Origin: Spisula solida
Taxonomy: Eukaryota; Mollusca; Bivalvia; Venerida; Mactridae
Direction: 5' to 3'
Length of the DNA stretch: 64,000 nt
Assembly (NCBI GenBank): GCA_947247005.1
Contig: OX365947.1
Coordinates: forward strand, 6,057,030-6,121,029
Position 1 is the first letter of the stretch. Every line of letters starts with the position of its first letter. A program made the position numbers and the translations under genes. Positions 59,721-64,000 of this stretch are shown piece by piece. The notes below the pieces were generated by a model. It saw only the letters and a program-made list of their open reading frames with translations, ran no database searches and was not told the origin of the DNA.

Positions 59721-59853
59721 AATACATGGCTGAGCAGTGCCAGTGAGTGATAATCGCCCCGGTAGGTTGATAATTGCCAGAGGGCGCTAGCCCGAGGGCA
59801 ATTATAATCTACCGGGGCGATTATCACTCACTGGCACTGCTCAGCCATTCATT
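59721..59853. repeat. near-perfect ~43-bp inverted repeat (palindromic element)
   Basis: ATGGCTGAGCAGTGCCAGTG and GATAATCGCCCCGGTA are inverted on the right side; the inner GATAATTGCC and GGCAATTATAATC also pair. Only about 15 bp at the centre (AGAGGGCGCTAGCCCGAGG region) remain loosely paired. Confidence 0.85.
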
Positions 59854-60599
59854 GTTCTGTATAATATTTATGTTGTTGTGCTTTCATTAAAACTACTCTT
59901 TTAAGAAAACGCTTACAAGACATAACATGTTCCGTAATTGATAGACAAACCCATCGTCGTTTTAGAAATTGTCAAACTTGGATCTATTCGCGTAGATCTA
60001 TAACTTAAATTCTCCGTAACTTTGTTATTATAAAACGGAAACATAGCATATGGGTATTCATTTTTTCGGTTATAAAATTTGCTACATTTTGGTGTATGTT
60101 TTTATGTAAAATTCTGAAAAAAGTTATTTTTCACATTTGTGTGAATCTCAGTGTATCTCGTCTAGACCTGGTAAACACTGATTTAATGTCTAGATTTTAG
60201 ACAATAGGTGTAGATCTCGATCCATTTGGTCAAGGATTGATACAATTTTGAAATTTGCTATCCCGCATGTCCAAACCTATCAATTTGGTTTGCAAGTGAT
60301 TCAAGAAAGCCTAGACCGTTACGCTCGGCGCCGGCCACTTGTGAAATGCAAATGACGTAACGTTGCGCGTGTACGTCTTCCAAGGGCGATTATCAGCGAT
60401 AATAGCCCTGCGCGAGGCGGGCCAAAAGCTGATAATACTTTAAAAGGGCGCATAATACATTTTTTTCAATGCAAATTTGTTACTATATATAGTAACATAA
60501 GTATTATGCACGAATATATTACAAGTTTCTTGCAGGAATATAATTATAAAACTCTGCAAAAAATATTTAAAAAATAAATTGATTGTTGTTTGTATAATC

Positions 60600-60640
60600 A
60601 TTACCTGAAGAAGCCTTTTGGGCTAAACGTTGTGATCAAA
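60600..60640 (+). ncRNA. vestigial hammerhead-like motif (weak)
   Basis: CTGAAGA at 60605-60611 matches the CUGANGA core of hammerhead ribozymes. It is followed by a potential stem II (AGCC-TTTTG-GGCT) and then TAAAC where GAAAC is expected. Penelope-like elements and some retrozymes carry such motifs. The GAAA box is broken and no stem I or III was verified, so this is at best a relic. Confidence 0.2.
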
Positions 60641-61002
60641 TGAATATACATTAAATGTTATTCGTGTTTGGTGGTTATATTCTATTTTTGCAAAAAAGAT
60701 GTGTCATAATTTGGTGGCTTCTTAAATTTGTGAATTTAAAATTTTGAAAGAAATATAACTTTTTACATACATGTTTAAGGTCAACTATTTGAGGGGATTT
60801 AATTTCGCGATATAGTTCATCTGTGAAATCAACGAAAATTAATCTGTTGTGAATATTGATAATTTTAAAGTACCCTGGAAACACATCTGTACAATAATAT
60901 GTGAGTTACTGTGGAAATATGCTTTATTACCATTAACACTTTCATTTCATGGTGCGCATGGTGAAGCGTAGGTATTGAGTAATTCCAACTTTCCATCACT
61001 TC

Positions 61003-61420
61003 CTGTAGCAATACCACGTGGTTTTTGGCTACAGTTACAAGTAGAAATTTGTAAACATTGGAACACAAATATAGCCATAAGTATTTTATTTCCTCATCGA
61101 TTTCTATGAAATATACACCACGCTAAGGGGGAATTATTTGCTTTCCATGAAATATAAGATCTTTTTCAGCAGTTTTACCGATTTTTCTATGTAACCTTGT
61201 GAAACCTACAGGTTCCACAATTTCACAAGGTATTGGAAAAAACGGCACAGTCGCTGAAAAAGATTTTATATTTCATTGAAAGCAAATAATTGCCCCCTTA
61301 GCGTGGTGTATATTTCATAGAAATCGATGAAGAAATAAAATAATCATGGCTATTTTATTTTCCAATGTTTACAAATTTCTTCTTGTAACTGTAGTCAAAA
61401 GTCACATGGTAGTATACCTC
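61003..61420. mobile_element. ~420-bp near-palindromic foldback element, copy 2
   Basis: Same arms as 47277-47697 (TAGCAATACCACGTGG, CATCGATTTCTATGAAATAT, AGATCTTTTTCAGC). The right tip is altered (CATGGTAGTATACC). The palindromic organisation is intact. Confidence 0.85.
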
Positions 61421-61846
61421 TACTGATCACACATTGCAACTTTCCACTATCATCTTATAATTCTTTAAGTTTATTGGTTAATGCACTTGATGTTAGCTGG
61501 CATGATTTCTAGCCTGTTGAATACTTGAAGCTATTACACCTTGTAATGCTCACATGTCTGTTTGCAGTACCCTCATTATGACGCCAGGGTTCATCATCAC
61601 ACACATTTTTTCAGCCCATGTTGTTGTTTCCCAGAAGAATTTTTTGCCGCCCTGGTGTTTCCTCACGATGATGTGTGTTTCCTGATTTAACAACAATTCT
61701 GATAGAAATAAAAAAAAAATATACAAAAAGACTGGAAATACCTGTTTGATACAATGTTTTAACGAGACAGATTTGAAGTGAAATTCTTTCATCACTATTT
61801 CAGTTTTGATTGAAAAGTTGGAAGCAGTTTTCAAGATTTCTTTGTT

Positions 61847-62111
61847 CAGGGCTGGTATTCACAAAGCATCTTAGCAGAAAACTTAGAAATTTCTTAAAAT
61901 CTTAATTTTTTCTAAAGTGTATCAGCTAAGCAAGAAAATCAACATGCTTTATATATTGCATAGTTTTGAAGCATTATGTAAACAGCTATTATATTCACTA
62001 AGAAAACATGGATTATTTTTCAAATTGTGGGAAATATGAGCTGCACAAATTATTGACTTAAGTCAAAATATTTAAGTTTTCACTTAAGATGCTTTGTGAA
62101 TACCAGCCCTG
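61847..62111. mobile_element. 265-bp MITE, CAGGGCTGGTATTCACAAAG ends
   Basis: A perfect terminal inverted repeat of about 27 bp reads CAGGGCTGGTATTCACAAAG and on to CATCTTA at the left, mirrored at the right. CAGGG ends suggest hAT. No clear target duplication. Confidence 0.8.
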
Positions 62112-62534
62112 ATGTATATCTAATACATTGGGTTGGCTATAATGATCTTTTGTACTTCGGTTTCGAGGTTTCGATACATTCTACCTTTCTTTAAGTCACA
62201 TTTGATTGGAAAGTTGTTAGCACAGCATGGGTCTTACTGTTAACTTTTCCTTGAAAGTTGCCATGGAGAAATTTCTTAGGTAATTAAAAAATTTCTGGAA
62301 ACATATTGTTCTACATTTTTTTGTGAAAATTCTTTTAAAAGGAGATGACTTACGAGAATTTCATAGATAGTTAAAAGATTTCTTGAATGTTATAGTTACA
62401 CATTTGTTTCGAAGTCTTTTAAAATTAGGTGATTTAATTGAACTACTTGGAGATGTACTGTGCAATGTTTTAGCATGGAGGTATCGAAACTGTAACTAAG
62501 ATTAAAGTTGATAATTTGTATGTTCCTTGCATTG

Positions 62535-62660
62535 ATAAATTGTATGGTCCCTACAATCATTGGTTTGCATTGATTAATTGTATGTTTCCTACAGTCATAG
62601 GTTTGAATTGATGAATTGTCTGTTCTCTACAGTCTTTGATAAATTGTTTGTTCCCTATTA
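62535..62660. repeat. degenerate ~50-bp tandem repeat
   Basis: TTGATAAATTGTATGGTCCC, TTGATTAATTGTATGTTTCC and TTGATGAATTGTCTGTTCTC recur at similar spacing, each followed by TACAGTC or TACAATC. Confidence 0.6.
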
Positions 62661-63258
62661 CCAACTCGCTACCATTCTTAATTTCAAGAAAGTATTTTAT
62701 ATAAAACAGTTCTGAATTTACTTCAGATAGTGGATCAAGTGAACAAAGATAATATTAAAGGCCGGCCTCACTCTGTGTCACTGTATGGCTGAACCAAGGT
62801 GATATAAGGTTGGCCTTACTCAGTGATGTTATATTTCATGTTTTGTAGAAAATCTTAATTAATATTCGCTACTGTGTGGTGCAAGGTAGACATATTTTTC
62901 CTGTATATTAAGCTCGTAGATTCAAGTGTCTTTAAGATATAAAGCGTGTGCCATGAACAAGTTCTGTATAAAAGTGAACTCAAGTGCTCTTCACATATCA
63001 TTTGTTTAACAATTGATGGAGAATTGTCTGTTGCTGTACCATTAGTACTGAGCTATTTTTTTGCACGCACTTGACTTAATGACGGCTTTTCTGTCTGTTA
63101 TATATATATATAGCGTTAGTGTTGCAGGACTGCAAATTTTACCTCCAGACTTTGGGCTAATTCATTGAGTTCGGGACAATGCTAATAGTGGCTTTGTACA
63201 ATGAATATACCCATTATAATGGCTGTGCACTTGCGCGGCTACCCCTGCGAAATGAGTG

Positions 63259-63455
63259 ACCATGATTAATCATATGTCTAATAACCTTGGTTAATCATGG
63301 TCTTAACATATAGCATATTGACCTATGGTTAACCATGGTCAAAAACCACAGTCAACCATGGTTTTTTACCTTGCCTAGTCAACCATAGTTTTGACCATAG
63401 TTAACCATAGTTCAAAATATGCTATATGTTAAGACCATGGTTGACCATGGTTTTG
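63259..63455. repeat. palindromic repeat rich in AACCATGGT
   Basis: GGTCTTAACATATAGCATAT near 63299 is inverted as ATATGCTATATGTTAAGACC near 63417-63436. Between and around them GGTTAACCATGG and CAACCATGG units repeat in both orientations. Confidence 0.8.
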
Positions 63456-64000
63456 TCTACAACTATTTCATGTTCCCTGTTGTTCCTAATCGACAATGTC
63501 ATCCAATATTGAATAACAATGCCTTCTAGAACTACAAGTTTAAGAATTTCTATAGTCTGGCTGCCCGACTAGATAAAAAATTATTCAATCAACTATCATA
63601 AGTTCATATTCAATAATGAATTTTAGCTAGATTTTTATTTTGGGCTTGGTTATCTATGTTTGAGGTAGCAAAGGGAATTAATTTCAAGAAAAAAGAGTAG
63701 ACTGAAGAGTTGTCTCCTTTACTTAAACATAGGGTCTGTCTACAGACGAGAATTTCTGAAACAGATCTTGAACAAAATAGACTAGAATTGTTAGTGTCAG
63801 TAGATGGATTCTTTCATGTAGATATGCCCTTGTTTATTATTATGAGATATGGGAGGTCAACTAAAAAAAAATTTTTTATCAACTTGTCTGGTCAAGTATA
63901 GTGTCTAGTATATCAGCAATGACAGTTATAAATCTGACTATAGATTGATGCAGATTGGCAGCAACATCATGCTCCTATCATACACTGATTAATCCGAGTC

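Larger units (their letters stand above)
34740..64000 (+). other. apparent intron 4 (at least 29 kb) and repeats
   Basis: Begins GTAAGT. No further exon with a matching phase and recognisable coding content was found to the window end. The content is almost wholly repeats, listed separately. Stretches with nothing recognised include 37250-38150, 46020-46620, 51640-53600, 56290-57120, 57900-58450 and 62120-63080. Confidence 0.55.

Noticed and set aside
63710..63901. 63-residue frame near the window end as a further exon
   Set aside because: No convincing acceptor in phase 1, no similarity to a dsRBD or deaminase, and low-complexity Lys run at the end.

Overview
The window is eukaryotic nuclear DNA, AT-rich by eye, intron- and repeat-dominated, with no bacterial-style operons. 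Its interspersed repeats match, as far as I recall them, those of heterodont bivalve genomes: a terminal hairpin followed by GTCCGTCC-type microsatellite, then modules carrying GGTCAAGGTCA-type motifs. I infer a marine or freshwater bivalve mollusc; the species cannot be named from sequence alone.

The only host gene I can support is on the + strand. Four exons (15392-15467, 21040-21168, 22903-23070, 34566-34739) join with GT-AG junctions. Every junction is phase 1, and the frame stays open for 182 residues. The product starts with a basic RG-rich N-terminus, continues through an acidic segment with SUMO-consensus motifs, and reaches a complete double-stranded-RNA-binding domain (dsRBD, about residues 113-178). 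That domain most resembles the second dsRBD of ILF3/NF90 and STRBP, with the ADAR2 type as an alternative. The gene runs past the last exon I can see, and the remaining 29 kb looks like intron.

Layout. 1-15250: upstream intergenic DNA with an inverted-repeat element (634-4672), five minisatellites, two tRNA-like SINEs and several MITEs. 15250-23070: promoter area and exons 1-3, with a 929-bp foldback element 300 bp after exon 1. 23071-34565: intron 3, containing copy 1 of a 4.64-kb terminal-inverted-repeat (TIR) element. 34566-34739: exon 4. 34740-64000: apparent intron 4, containing copy 2 of the 4.64-kb element nested two levels deep in other repeats, several hairpin-headed elements, many MITEs and a 1.26-kb higher-order minisatellite.

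The most notable points are these. Exon 4, the core of the dsRBD, lies between two near-identical 4.64-kb direct copies of one mobile element, and because all junctions are phase 1 its loss would keep the frame. The element carries an antisense promoter-exon-intron-exon-like unit that looks captured from a host gene. Several repeat families share one architecture, and in one of them the 5' hairpin shows a compensatory base change. No rRNA gene, functional tRNA, CRISPR array or intact transposase or reverse transcriptase was found.
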